A stretch of DNA of 64,000 nucleotides from Ramlibacter sp. WS9 (GTDB lineage Bacteria > Pseudomonadota > Gammaproteobacteria > Burkholderiales > Burkholderiaceae_C), in the NCBI RefSeq assembly GCF_003797765.1, contig NZ_RKMB01000002.1, positions 186,001-250,000 on the forward strand, read 5' to 3'. Every line of letters starts with the position of its first letter. Position 1 is the first letter of the stretch. Shown in pieces: positions 41,908 to 50,167 of the stretch. The position numbers and the translations under genes are program-made. The notes beneath the pieces were generated by a model that had not been told where the DNA came from, ran no database searches, and saw nothing but the letters and a program-made list of their open reading frames with translations.

Positions 41908-42540
41908 ATGCCAACACTTGAGACCTTCATCCTGTTCGCGATTGCCGACCTGGCATTGAAGATCACGCCGGGGCCGGACATGGCGCTGACGCTCAGCCGG
42001 GGGGTAACCCAAGGTTTCCGCGCGGCGTGGGTCAGCGCTCTCGGAACCAGCTCCGCAGGGTTTGTGCACGTACCCCTGGTCGTCCTCGGGCTCGCGACAC
42101 TGTTTTCGCGATCTCCCCTGCTGTTCTCGGCCGTCAAGACAGCGGGCGCGCTGTATCTGGTCTATCTTGGGGTCCGCGCCCTGTTTCGCAGCCGCCGAGG
42201 CCGGTTCCCGGATGAATGCGCTTCGGTTGCGAGTGATCGGGAGATCTTCTTGCAGGGTTTCGTCACCAATCTGCTCAACCCCAAGGTACTGTTGTTCATG
42301 GTGGTTTTCCTGCCTCAGTTCGCTGATCCCGCCCTTGGGCCGCTTTGGATTCAGATAGGGGTGCTCGCGATCTATCAGAAGGCCTCAGGGCTGGTTATTG
42401 GCGCTTTCTTCGGCTACGCAGCCTCCCGCATTCGGAACTGGGTTGTCGACAACCCTTGGTTTGTCCGAGCACAGGAAGGGATTCTTGGTGCGACGATGAT
42501 CGGCATTGGAGGCTGGATCGTGTTAAGCCGCGATCGATAG
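41908..42540 (+). CDS. LysE/RhtB-family exporter
   Basis: Inner-membrane amino-acid or metabolite exporter of 210 aa with about six hydrophobic segments. The LysE/RhtB signature is KITPGPDMALTLSRGVTQGF near the N-terminus, with GFVTNLLNPKVLLFMVVFLP in the middle. It is probably co-transcribed with the HxlR gene, suggesting inducible efflux of a small compound. Confidence 0.9.
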   Translation: MPTLETFILFAIADLALKITPGPDMALTLSRGVTQGFRAAWVSALGTSSAGFVHVPLVVLGLATLFSRSPLLFSAVKTAGALYLVYLGVRALFRSRRGRFPDECASVASDREIFLQGFVTNLLNPKVLLFMVVFLPQFADPALGPLWIQIGVLAIYQKASGLVIGAFFGYAASRIRNWVVDNPWFVRAQEGILGATMIGIGGWIVLSRDR

Positions 42541-42542
42541 AA

Positions 42543-42574
42543 CTCATGCCAGCACCCGGCCGGGACGGCATGAG
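42543..42574. terminator. Hairpin between convergent LysE and DUF2182 genes
   Basis: CTCATGCC (42543-42550) pairs perfectly with GGCATGAG (42567-42574), and the loop itself contains the palindrome CCCGGCCGGG. It is placed just after the LysE stop and before the DUF2182 stop, as expected for a shared terminator. No T-run was seen. Confidence 0.5.
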
Positions 42575-42612
42575 GGTTCAACAGTTCCTCCACTCCCCCG
42601 ACATCCTGGGGC

Positions 42613-43368
42613 TCACCGCCATGCCGCCTGCCCCATCAGATACACACCCGTCATGATCGACACACCGCCGATCGCCCAGGCCACACGCTCGCCGTGCGGT
42701 GCCAGACGTTCGGCGGTGATGGCGGCCGCGATGACCGCCATCGCCCGCAAGTCCATCACGCCGATGACCAGCAGGATCGTCGTCAAGCCCGCGCACGCGA
42801 TGCTGCAATGCAGGCCCAGCCGCGCGCCATAGCCCAAGGCGGCGAGTGTGTTGGCGGGAGTCGCGCAGTGCAGCTGTGTCACGGGCCGGCAGTGAGCGAC
42901 ATGACGCGCTTTGTACGTGCTGAACTGGAACACGCCCGCGAGCAGCACGACCAGTGCGAGCGTCGACGGCACCACGCGAGCCAGTGACGGCACCCGCATC
43001 GCGGCTTCAGCGAACGCCGCGCCCAGCGCGAAGATCATCGCCCCGAGGGCAGTCCATACGAAGAAGTAGCCCGCGCCCGCCGCCACCGCTGCCATTGGGC
43101 GATGCCGCCACAGCAGCGGCGCCAACGACGGCAGCATCATCGCGACCATCATCACCACCCACATGCCGATGAACGATGCGGCGGCCGCCGCCCAGGACTG
43201 GCCGCACATCGGCATCCACGCCATCGACAGCGTCCAGCCGCCCGGCATCGCGACCTCGCCCATCTCGGCCATGGACCGGCACCAGGCGACCGTCACCGCC
43301 GCGCTGCCAACGAACAGCAGCGCCGACACGCCGGCGAAGGCGTGCCGGCGCTGGGGCTCGTCAGGCAC
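42613..43368 (-). CDS. DUF2182 membrane protein
   Basis: Predicted metal-binding integral membrane protein of 251 aa (PF09948/DUF2182), with about six membrane segments. The hallmark is FIGMWVVMMVAMMLPSLAPL, preceded by GGWTLSMAWMPMCGQSW. A Cys/His-rich region (FSTYKARHVAHCRPVTQLHC) follows. The GTG start overlaps the DUF899 stop by 8 nt. It is often encoded next to DUF1326 or similar genes; here it follows DUF899. Function unknown. Confidence 0.85.
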   Translation of the reverse strand: MPDEPQRRHAFAGVSALLFVGSAAVTVAWCRSMAEMGEVAMPGGWTLSMAWMPMCGQSWAAAAASFIGMWVVMMVAMMLPSLAPLLWRHRPMAAVAAGAGYFFVWTALGAMIFALGAAFAEAAMRVPSLARVVPSTLALVVLLAGVFQFSTYKARHVAHCRPVTQLHCATPANTLAALGYGARLGLHCSIACAGLTTILLVIGVMDLRAMAVIAAAITAERLAPHGERVAWAIGGVSIMTGVYLMGQAAWR

Positions 43369-44176
43369 AGCAAGTCTCGCCGGCGGTGCGCGCCGGCGCC
43401 TCGTACTCGTCGTGGCGGCGCCACCAGATGCCCTGCTCGTTGCGGCCCAGCGGCGCGCGGTCGAGCCACTGGTAGGAGCCCCACAGGCCATCGAGGCCTC
43501 GCGAGTAGGTGGAGTACGTGTGATAGATCGCGTCGCCCTCACGCACGAATGCGCTCATGCCGGGCCGCTCGCGCGTGTACGTGGCAACGTCAGTGCCGGT
43601 GGTGGCCGCGATCTGCGCGACGGGACCTTCGCCGTCTTTCGTGAGCGAATCGCCGATGCCGTTCAGCGTCCACGCGGGTTCGCGGCGGTAGTTGTATTCG
43701 ACGGTGCCGTCGAGTTGCTGCTTCTCGGTGAGCGACGTGTTGAAGTCGTAGTTGAACTCGCTGCCCAGCGAAGACGCCCAGGGAAAGCTCCACCCCATGC
43801 GCTGCTTGAATGCCTGCAGCTTGGCCAGCGGCGCGCGCGAGACGGTGCACAGCTGCACGTCGTGGTTGGCCAGGTGCACAGCGAAACCGTTGAATCCGTC
43901 CGCAATCATCGAGCACGAGGGGCAGCCCGCCTTGTAATCGGGCCCGAACATGAAGTGATAGACCAGCAGCTGCGAACGGCCCTGGAAGAGATCGCCCAAA
44001 GTGGCGCGGCCGCCTTCCGTGTCGAAGCTGTAGTTCTTGTCCACCTTCACCCACGGCAGTTGCTGGCGCTGCTGCGCAAGCGCGTCGCTGCGGCGCGTGT
44101 GCTCTTTTTCGGCGGCCAGCAGTTCCAGCCGCGCGTCCATCCATTCCTTGCGGGTTGCAATCTTGTGTGTCGTCAT
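43361..44176 (-). CDS. DUF899 thioredoxin-like protein
   Basis: Soluble protein of 271 aa of the DUF899 family (thioredoxin-like fold). Seen are RKEWMDARLELLAAEKEHTR, LPWVKVDKNYSFDTEGGRAT and LVYHFMFGPDYKAGCPSCSM with the CxxC pair, which might form a redox site. AAAGGATGAG precedes the ATG. It is divergent from the HTH gene at 44279, which is its likely regulator. Confidence 0.88.
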   Translation of the reverse strand: MTTHKIATRKEWMDARLELLAAEKEHTRRSDALAQQRQQLPWVKVDKNYSFDTEGGRATLGDLFQGRSQLLVYHFMFGPDYKAGCPSCSMIADGFNGFAVHLANHDVQLCTVSRAPLAKLQAFKQRMGWSFPWASSLGSEFNYDFNTSLTEKQQLDGTVEYNYRREPAWTLNGIGDSLTKDGEGPVAQIAATTGTDVATYTRERPGMSAFVREGDAIYHTYSTYSRGLDGLWGSYQWLDRAPLGRNEQGIWWRRHDEYEAPARTAGETCCA

Positions 44177-44278
44177 CGCTCATCCTTTCGTTGGTTGTTG
44201 ATAGCGCGGACTTATAGTAGGAACGATCAAGCGAAAGGTGAGAGTGACAAGTGTGTCGGGATATCGGATGCGGCAGCG

Positions 44279-45502
44279 ATGGACTCGCTGATCACCGCGG
44301 CGGCGCGCGCGCTGGCGGCCGGCGACGTGCTCGGCGCGCTGAAGCGCGTGGCCCTGCGCGACGACCCGCCCGCGCTCGCATTGCGCGGCATCGCGATGGC
44401 GCGGCTCGGCGACTATGCGCGCGCGAAAGAATTGTTGAAGCGTGCGGCGCGGGGCTTCGGACCGAAGGAGGCTGTGGCCCGCGCGCGATGCGTCGTGGCC
44501 GAAGCGGAGATCGCGCTGGTCTCGCGCGACCTGGGCTGGCCGGCGAAGGAGCTGGACAACGCGCGCGCCACACTCGCCGCGCACGGCGACCACACGAACG
44601 CCGCGCACGCGGGCCACTTGCAGGCGCGGCGCTATCTCTTGATCGGGCAGCTGGACGACGCCGAACGCACGTTGGCCGGTCTCGACCCATCTCCCCTGCC
44701 GGCGGCCACCCGAGCCGCGCACGCGCTGGTCGTGGCGGGCGTGGCCGTGCGGCGCTTGCACACCGGCGCAGCGCGCACCGCGCTCGCCGAAGCCGCGCGT
44801 GCTGCGCAAGACGCGAGGATCGCCGCACTGATGGCGGAAGTGCACAGCGCATCGCACGCGCTTCACGCCCCTGCTGCGCGCGTCATCGCGGGCGGCGAGC
44901 AGCGAACGCTGTCGCTCGAAGAAGTGGAAGCGCTGCTGGCGTCCCATTCCTTCATCGTGGACGCGTGCCGCTACGCGATTCGCTGCGCAGACGTCGCCGT
45001 TCCCCTGGCGAGCCGGCCGGTGTTGTTCGCACTGGCTCGCGCGCTGGCCGAAGCGTGGCCCGCCGACGTTGCACGCGACGTATTGGTCGCCCGCGCCTTC
45101 CGCGGCAAGGAGGCCGACGAGTCTTACCGCGCGCGCTTGCGAGTCGAGATGGGGCGGCTGCGCACGCTGCTCAAACCCATCGCCGCCGTCTCCGCGACCA
45201 AGCAGGGGTTCCTGCTCGAGCCGCACCGCCCGGCGGATGTGGTGGTGCTGGCGCCGCCCACGGAAGAAGACCACGGCGAGGTGCTGGCCTTGTTGGCCGA
45301 CGGCGAATCGTGGTCGAGCTCGGCGCTGGCATTGGCACTGGGCGCCAGCCAGCGCACGGTGCAGCGCGCGCTGGAAACGCTTGCGGCGGCGGGCAAAGTG
45401 CAATGGGTGGGGCATGCGCGATCACGCCGGTGGATGACGGCATTGCGGGCGCCAGGATTCACGACAGCGCTGTTACTCCCCGCTTCGCTGCCGGGTGAGT
45501 AG
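44279..45502 (+). CDS. HTH-domain regulator with TPR-like N-terminus
   Basis: Protein of 407 aa. The N-terminal half (about 1-190) is made of Ala/Leu-rich helix pairs like TPR repeats (AMARLGDYARAKELLKRAAR, QARRYLLIGQLDDAERTLAG). The C-terminal half has two winged-helix-like parts, one near ESYRARLRVEMGRLRTLLKP and one at SWSSSALALALGASQRTVQR. The ATG at 44279 is the first in frame after the divergent promoter region. It probably controls the DUF899/DUF2182 pair; the effector is unknown. Confidence 0.75.
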   Translation: MDSLITAAARALAAGDVLGALKRVALRDDPPALALRGIAMARLGDYARAKELLKRAARGFGPKEAVARARCVVAEAEIALVSRDLGWPAKELDNARATLAAHGDHTNAAHAGHLQARRYLLIGQLDDAERTLAGLDPSPLPAATRAAHALVVAGVAVRRLHTGAARTALAEAARAAQDARIAALMAEVHSASHALHAPAARVIAGGEQRTLSLEEVEALLASHSFIVDACRYAIRCADVAVPLASRPVLFALARALAEAWPADVARDVLVARAFRGKEADESYRARLRVEMGRLRTLLKPIAAVSATKQGFLLEPHRPADVVVLAPPTEEDHGEVLALLADGESWSSSALALALGASQRTVQRALETLAAAGKVQWVGHARSRRWMTALRAPGFTTALLLPASLPGE

Positions 45503-45511
45503 GATGGCGGC

Positions 45512-46159
45512 ATGAAACCCAAAGCAGCCGGCAAGCGCATGGCCGAGATCGTGCGCGAGTACGGGCCCTTCCCGGGCGTCGACAAGGTCGCGGGCGTCAC
45601 GCATGACGGCACGCAGGTGTGGTTCGCATCCGGCGACAAGCTGAACGCGCTCGACCCTGCGAGCGGCCAGACGGTGCGCACGATCGACGTGGCCGCGCAC
45701 GCGGGCACGGCCTTCGACGGCAAGCACATCTTCCAGATCGCCGAAGACCGCATCCAGAAGATCGACCCCGACACCGGCCGCGTGGTGGCCACCATTCCCG
45801 CACCGGGCGCGGGCGGCGACTCGGGCCTGGCGTGGGCCGAAGGAACGCTGTGGGTGGGCCATCACCGCGACCGCAAGATCCGCCAGGTCGACCCCGAGAC
45901 GGGCGCCGTGCTGCGCACCATCGAGAGCGACCGCTTCGTCACCGGCGTGAGCTGGGTCGACGGCGAGCTGTGGCACGCGACGTGGGAGGGCGAGGTGAGC
46001 GAACTGCGGCGCATCGACCCGCGCTCCGGCGAGGTGCTCGACGCAGTTGAGATGCCGGCGGGCATGCACATCTCGGGCGTGGAGTCCGATGGGGCGGATC
46101 AGTTCTTCTGCGGGGGCGGCACGAGCGGGAAGGTCCGCGCGGTGCGCCGGCCGAGGTGA
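45512..46159 (+). CDS. Beta-propeller protein (glutamine cyclotransferase-like)
   Basis: Protein of 215 aa made of repeated four-stranded blades with lines such as LNALDPASGQTVRTIDV, IQKIDPDTGRVVATIPA and IRQVDPETGAVLRTIES. This is the pattern of small beta-propellers related to glutaminyl cyclotransferase or Vgb-like lyases. No signal peptide is present. It starts 9 nt after the HTH gene stop and may be part of its transcript. Enzyme activity is not evident. Confidence 0.8.
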   Translation: MKPKAAGKRMAEIVREYGPFPGVDKVAGVTHDGTQVWFASGDKLNALDPASGQTVRTIDVAAHAGTAFDGKHIFQIAEDRIQKIDPDTGRVVATIPAPGAGGDSGLAWAEGTLWVGHHRDRKIRQVDPETGAVLRTIESDRFVTGVSWVDGELWHATWEGEVSELRRIDPRSGEVLDAVEMPAGMHISGVESDGADQFFCGGGTSGKVRAVRRPR

Positions 46160-46193
46160 CGCCCCATCCCCGCACAGTAGGCGGTGCCACAAT

Positions 46194-46211
46194 CCCCTCT
46201 ATAACGAGGGG
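46194..46211 (+). promoter_or_regulatory. Hairpin covering the ribosome-binding site of the 46217 gene
   Basis: CCCCTC and GAGGGG form a perfect 6-bp stem with a 6-nt loop (TATAAC). The GAGGGG arm is also the only purine-rich ribosome-binding site for the ATG at 46217. This could restrain translation. Confidence 0.35.
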
Positions 46212-46216
46212 ACGGG

Positions 46217-47656
46217 ATGCGCAGATTCAAGTACGGATTCGCCGCGATTTCGGTGAGCATGTTGGCCGTGGCATGCGGCGGCGGCGATAGCAAGACGGAG
46301 CTAGAAGCGCCCGCGTCCCTCGCCTGGAGCGAGCCGCAGGCAGCGGCCACCGTGCAAGGTCAGGGGCGGACTCCGGAGCTCAAGCTCGATGATTCCGGAG
46401 GGCTCAATCTGGTGATCCCGTGGTGGAACATCGGCACGAGTCCCGGCCCTGGCCCTGCCTTTTTCTCCGTAGGGCACTGGACGGCGCTGAGGCAAACGCT
46501 TGCGCGGTCTGACAACTGGTCGACGATGCTCGTCCTGCCGCACAACCTTAACGTGAAGGACTGGACTGTCGACGCCACCGGGCTGAGTTCAGTCCTGATG
46601 GTAGATCCCACGGCACCGACCATGTTTGCGCAACTGCGCAGGACGGAAGCAGGCTGGCCAGCCCCGACTCTTGTGCCCTTCGCCCAGGCGTACCCCGTCG
46701 CGGAAGTTGTGGAAAGTGGCGTTGGCGCGGAGCCGCAACTGCGACCTTTTGTCCGTTACCGCCTCGCCGATGGATCGGACATGCTGGCGGTCGTCGAGCA
46801 TCGACCCGCGGATGGCTGGCGAGTCGAGGGCATCGCAGTCGGCCCGCCGGACTCGATGGAACCCATCGCCCTCGTGCGGGGAAAGTCCGGCGACGCGATC
46901 GTGTTGTGGCGGCAGGGATCGCAACTCATGCGTCGCGTGTACGACAAGCAGGGCTTGGGGAGTTGGGGGCCTGCTGCGCAGATCGAAGGGGCGCACGCAT
47001 GGCGTGGCGCGGCCCTGGCTGTCGCGGAGCCCGGCGCCACCTTTCTGCTCGCCTACGCGACCTGCGCGACTCTCAGCGGACCTTGCAACCTGATGGCCGT
47101 ACAGCACAATCCGGTGTCGGGCTGGGGCCCATCTTCAGTGGTCGCGGCGGGCGTGTCCGAACTGCGGGTACGCAATGCGGGGATTGGCCGCAACGGCCAC
47201 GCGATGGTATTTTGGAACCGCGCTTCCACCCGGCTGACGAACGGCGGCCCGCTGCCCGGCAACCCGCAGGCCAGCGGCCCACAGGCCGGCGTCCCCCCAC
47301 CGGGCCACGAGCCGGTCGCCTCCCTTCGCGACCCTGTGGCAGGCTGGAGCTTGCCGGAACTCGCTCCAGGCGACGCGTTCCAAGTCCAGATCGACGCCGC
47401 TGGTCGCGTCACCACGGCGGGCGAGGCCACGGTCGGGCGCTATGTGCGCAGCACAGGGTGGCAGGCCGCACCCCCACCCTTTTTCGACCCGCTACGCATC
47501 TACCGTCAATACGGCTTCGTCATCGACGCCATGGGTGGCGTCACGGCGGCGTGGTCGGAACGGTCTACCGATCTCCATAGTTTTTCGGCGGGGGATCCGC
47601 CGACCTACTTCTTCACGGCCCGTCTCAACGGAACCACCATGAGCCCACCACCGTAA
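46217..47656 (+). CDS. Putative lipoprotein, beta-propeller-like, unknown function
   Basis: Exported protein of 479 aa. The lipobox LAVAC puts the lipidated Cys at residue 20, followed by a Gly/Ser linker (GGGDSKTELEAP). The rest contains repeated strand-rich lines with Trp (for example LNLVIPWWNIG, DAIVLWRQGSQLMRRVYDKQ, GHAMVFWNRASTRL), as in a seven- or eight-bladed propeller. No enzyme motif or known family was recognised. It converges with a small gene only 4 nt away. Confidence 0.7.
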   Translation: MRRFKYGFAAISVSMLAVACGGGDSKTELEAPASLAWSEPQAAATVQGQGRTPELKLDDSGGLNLVIPWWNIGTSPGPGPAFFSVGHWTALRQTLARSDNWSTMLVLPHNLNVKDWTVDATGLSSVLMVDPTAPTMFAQLRRTEAGWPAPTLVPFAQAYPVAEVVESGVGAEPQLRPFVRYRLADGSDMLAVVEHRPADGWRVEGIAVGPPDSMEPIALVRGKSGDAIVLWRQGSQLMRRVYDKQGLGSWGPAAQIEGAHAWRGAALAVAEPGATFLLAYATCATLSGPCNLMAVQHNPVSGWGPSSVVAAGVSELRVRNAGIGRNGHAMVFWNRASTRLTNGGPLPGNPQASGPQAGVPPPGHEPVASLRDPVAGWSLPELAPGDAFQVQIDAAGRVTTAGEATVGRYVRSTGWQAAPPPFFDPLRIYRQYGFVIDAMGGVTAAWSERSTDLHSFSAGDPPTYFFTARLNGTTMSPPP

Positions 47657-47660
47657 CGGG

Positions 47661-47888
47661 CTACGGAGATCGATGCAGCCTGGGCGCCGAAAGCGCCTGC
47701 AGGCTTTCGGTGAGGGCGACGTCGACATCGGGCCAACGCCCGGCCAGCTTTGCAGCGGCAAGCGCTTTCTCCAGCGCCTTCAGGTCACGGACACTGGGCG
47801 CCACCTTGATCTGCGCAATGGCGGCCGCCGGATTGCCGGCGCGCAGAAGTGCGATGACTTTGTCGGGCCAGGGTGAGGGGTGTGCCAA
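47661..47888 (-). CDS. Small hypothetical protein
   Basis: Possible gene of 75 aa starting with TTG at 47886-47888. The central helix-rich part KVIALLRAGNPAAAIAQIKV and RDLKALEKALAAAKLAGRWP has strong third-position GC and reads like a short TPR-like helical protein. No upstream ATG or strong ribosome-binding site exists, so the start is uncertain and the reading could be a fragment of a longer lost gene. Confidence 0.45.
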   Translation of the reverse strand: MAHPSPWPDKVIALLRAGNPAAAIAQIKVAPSVRDLKALEKALAAAKLAGRWPDVDVALTESLQALSAPRLHRSP

Positions 47889-48076
47889 GTTCGTTTTCCA
47901 GGGGTTGCAGCGAAGCAGCTATTGTCTACCGCGCGGCGCGGCGATGGCGCCCGCGGCATTTCCTCGCCCGTTACGGCAATATTCGATAGCTCGCGTGGCT
48001 AGGCCCTGATATAACTTGAGGACTTGGAACGCAGAAGAATCGAAACTCGGCGAATAGCTCTAACCTGGAGGAGAGA

Positions 48077-48313
48077 ATGAATGACCACTACGTCATGCTG
48101 TATCTGAACCAAGCATCGACCGAGTTCACGATTACCGCCAGGAAGAAGTCCGCAAGGCTTCCGCAAGTAACACGACAAGCCAAACTGCTTGGATACAAGC
48201 CAATTTTGCTTGCCCATCGCCTGACCAAGGTTTCCGCCGAGTCAATGAAGAGAATGATCTGTAGCGCCTATGCAAACGCGGGCTATACATACAACACGCG
48301 CCCTCCCCTGTAG
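48077..48313 (+). CDS. Small hypothetical protein in accessory segment
   Basis: Protein of 78 aa (MNDHYVMLYLNQASTEFTIT at the start), basic in the middle (ARKKSARLPQVTRQAKLLGY). A strong GGAGGAGAG ribosome-binding site lies just upstream. Codons use more A and T at the third position than the flanking genes, suggesting acquisition by transfer. No family was recognised. It is the first gene of the 48-51 kb accessory segment. Confidence 0.55.
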   Translation: MNDHYVMLYLNQASTEFTITARKKSARLPQVTRQAKLLGYKPILLAHRLTKVSAESMKRMICSAYANAGYTYNTRPPL

Positions 48314-48526
48314 CCGCCAGCCTTGAACCCATGTACCAGTTAGTCTCGGTAGCGACTCCGGCTTCAGAGATCGGGGCGATCTCTTTCCGCGACTGGGGCC
48401 GGAATGTTGTTCTTTGGCTGGGGTGCAAGATGAGCGGTAATGACTTGTTTGGCGTTGACGCGTACGTCCAAGCGTCTCTGCGACACTCGCGCCGTTCCTG
48501 CGCCGGCCAACTCCGGCGTTGACTGC

Positions 48527-49198
48527 ATGGCAACCATCGTGTTACCCGGCGGGACGGATGTTGCGGAAGTGGCGATCTTCAGCCTCGACTCTCTTCCAGA
48601 CGTGGCGACGGATTCAGACGCCGTCGATTCGATAGTACAGAGCGGCGAACTTGTCCGTTTCCCGACCGGCGCGGACGGGGCGTATCTGTTGCACGCATAC
48701 GTCGACGAAGCGATACCTGAGGATATCTACCAATACTGCGCAAAGGAAGATGCAGTTCGCGGTCGGTTGTTCTTGGCTTCGGGCCGAATAGGCTTCGGAG
48801 GCATCGAGTCAACGTTCTCTGCGTTCAAGTCAAATGCAAATATTCGGTCGGACGGCCAAGTCCCGCCGGGGGACTACGCCTTGACTGCCTTCCATGCTGA
48901 ATTTCCCGACGATCTTGTGGAGAAGGCCGTCGCAGCTGCGATCGGACGAAAAGGTCAGCTGTTGTTGTGGCTGCCATCGGTTGTCATTCCACTTGCAATA
49001 GTTTTGGGAATGATCGCACTCTTCTTCAAAGGACCGCTTGGCGCACTGACCGTCGCGGCTGTCACAGTACTTGGCCTGAAGTTCGGGTACTTCTCTAACT
49101 CCACAATACGACGCCTGGATGAACAGAACAGCCGCGTCAGTTTGGCCTTTCCGAGTATCGTGGTGGAAATGCGGTCTAGGAATGCCTCCGAAGCGTGA
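48527..49198 (+). CDS. Membrane protein of unknown function
   Basis: Protein of 223 aa. Residues 1-140 form a soluble domain (IVLPGGTDVAEVAIFSLDSL, EDAVRGRLFLASGRIGFGGI). Two membrane segments follow near 143-166 (LLLWLPSVVIPLAIVLGMIA) and 168-186 (LGALTVAAVTVLGLKFGYF), then a short polar tail. The ATG at 48527 is preferred over a longer upstream frame with no homology-like character. It shares the lower-GC codon use of its neighbours. Two membrane helices plus a soluble domain would fit a membrane effector or sensor, but this is not demonstrated. Confidence 0.65.
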   Translation: MATIVLPGGTDVAEVAIFSLDSLPDVATDSDAVDSIVQSGELVRFPTGADGAYLLHAYVDEAIPEDIYQYCAKEDAVRGRLFLASGRIGFGGIESTFSAFKSNANIRSDGQVPPGDYALTAFHAEFPDDLVEKAVAAAIGRKGQLLLWLPSVVIPLAIVLGMIALFFKGPLGALTVAAVTVLGLKFGYFSNSTIRRLDEQNSRVSLAFPSIVVEMRSRNASEA

Positions 49199-49259
49199 GC
49201 TCATTACGGTCGCACCGCGATCTTCTCACACGCACTTTTAGCCTTCAAGGATTGCGTCG

Positions 49260-50027
49260 GTGCCAAAGTCACTAACTGGTTTGAGCGAACACATTGCCGA
49301 CATCTCGTCCGTTCGGGCGAAGACGAAGGCCGCCAGGTTCAAGCCACTCCCCGACGGCGTGGAGAGCATCGCGGCTGTCGTCGCAGAGGCGTTGGCGTAC
49401 CTAGAGAGCCATCTCGCGGCAGGATTCAAAGCACATCGAAGCCAACAGTCTTTGACACGAAGAGGTTCAGAGCTCACGCAGTCAATTCAATTGCGCCTTG
49501 GCTCCGGAAACTTGTCTGGCGTGAGCGTCGAGGTGTCTGCGTACGCCGCCGTGCGTTCATCAAAATTCAAGTCCTGGTGCTCAAGCGAAGGCACTGGATA
49601 CGCTCGTGACCTGCTGTGGAGTCGGCAGGTTGGCTACCTCGGCGGCGCCAACGACTATATCAAGTGGCAACTCGGGGATAAGCTGCACCGAGCCGCAGAG
49701 CTGAACGACCTGTGCTTGACGCTGCAGACCACGGCGCTTCCGTCCCTCGATGCCTGGGCGACCAAGGAAGCAATTGCGACAGCGGTGTTTCGGCGAACCG
49801 AACTTGACCGCATTGACTGGCTTATGGAAGCTGCCCTTTGGTCCGGGGCTACCGCAACCGCGGAACGCCTGCTAGGAGAGCATCTATTGGCAAATCCACA
49901 GCAAGTCGCGGACTGCGCTCTTGAGCTTGCCCGCTTCCGTTCGAGTGGCGGTGCGACGCCGCTGCCTAGCGCCATAAGTGGTGCAGCATACTTGGCGGTC
50001 CGTTACGGACTCTCACTGCCGCAATGA
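49260..50027 (+). CDS. Hypothetical protein with DUF4304-like features
   Basis: Protein of 255 aa starting with GTG at 49260; AAGGA lies 9 nt upstream. Residues 40-110 (LAYLESHLAAGFKAHRSQQS, TRRGSELTQSIQLRLGSGNL, GVSVEVSAYAAVRSSKFKSW) resemble the DUF4304 pattern, in which a polymorphic domain begins with a helix, a GFK-R element and an amphipathic strand series. The second half is helical. DUF4304-type proteins are often found among toxin-immunity and defence genes. The assignment is weak. It lies 140 nt before the SEFIR gene. Confidence 0.55.
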   Translation: MPKSLTGLSEHIADISSVRAKTKAARFKPLPDGVESIAAVVAEALAYLESHLAAGFKAHRSQQSLTRRGSELTQSIQLRLGSGNLSGVSVEVSAYAAVRSSKFKSWCSSEGTGYARDLLWSRQVGYLGGANDYIKWQLGDKLHRAAELNDLCLTLQTTALPSLDAWATKEAIATAVFRRTELDRIDWLMEAALWSGATATAERLLGEHLLANPQQVADCALELARFRSSGGATPLPSAISGAAYLAVRYGLSLPQ

Positions 50028-50167
50028 CAATCCACCGCTCAACTAGCCGGCCCGAAAGACAGCGCACCCTGCGCACCCGAAAAGTGTCAATCGACGCGCG
50101 CCCATGGCAGCAGATGGCGGTCTGCCGCACGTGTTGGTAATCCGTCGTCTTTACCCCAAGCGAGCCC

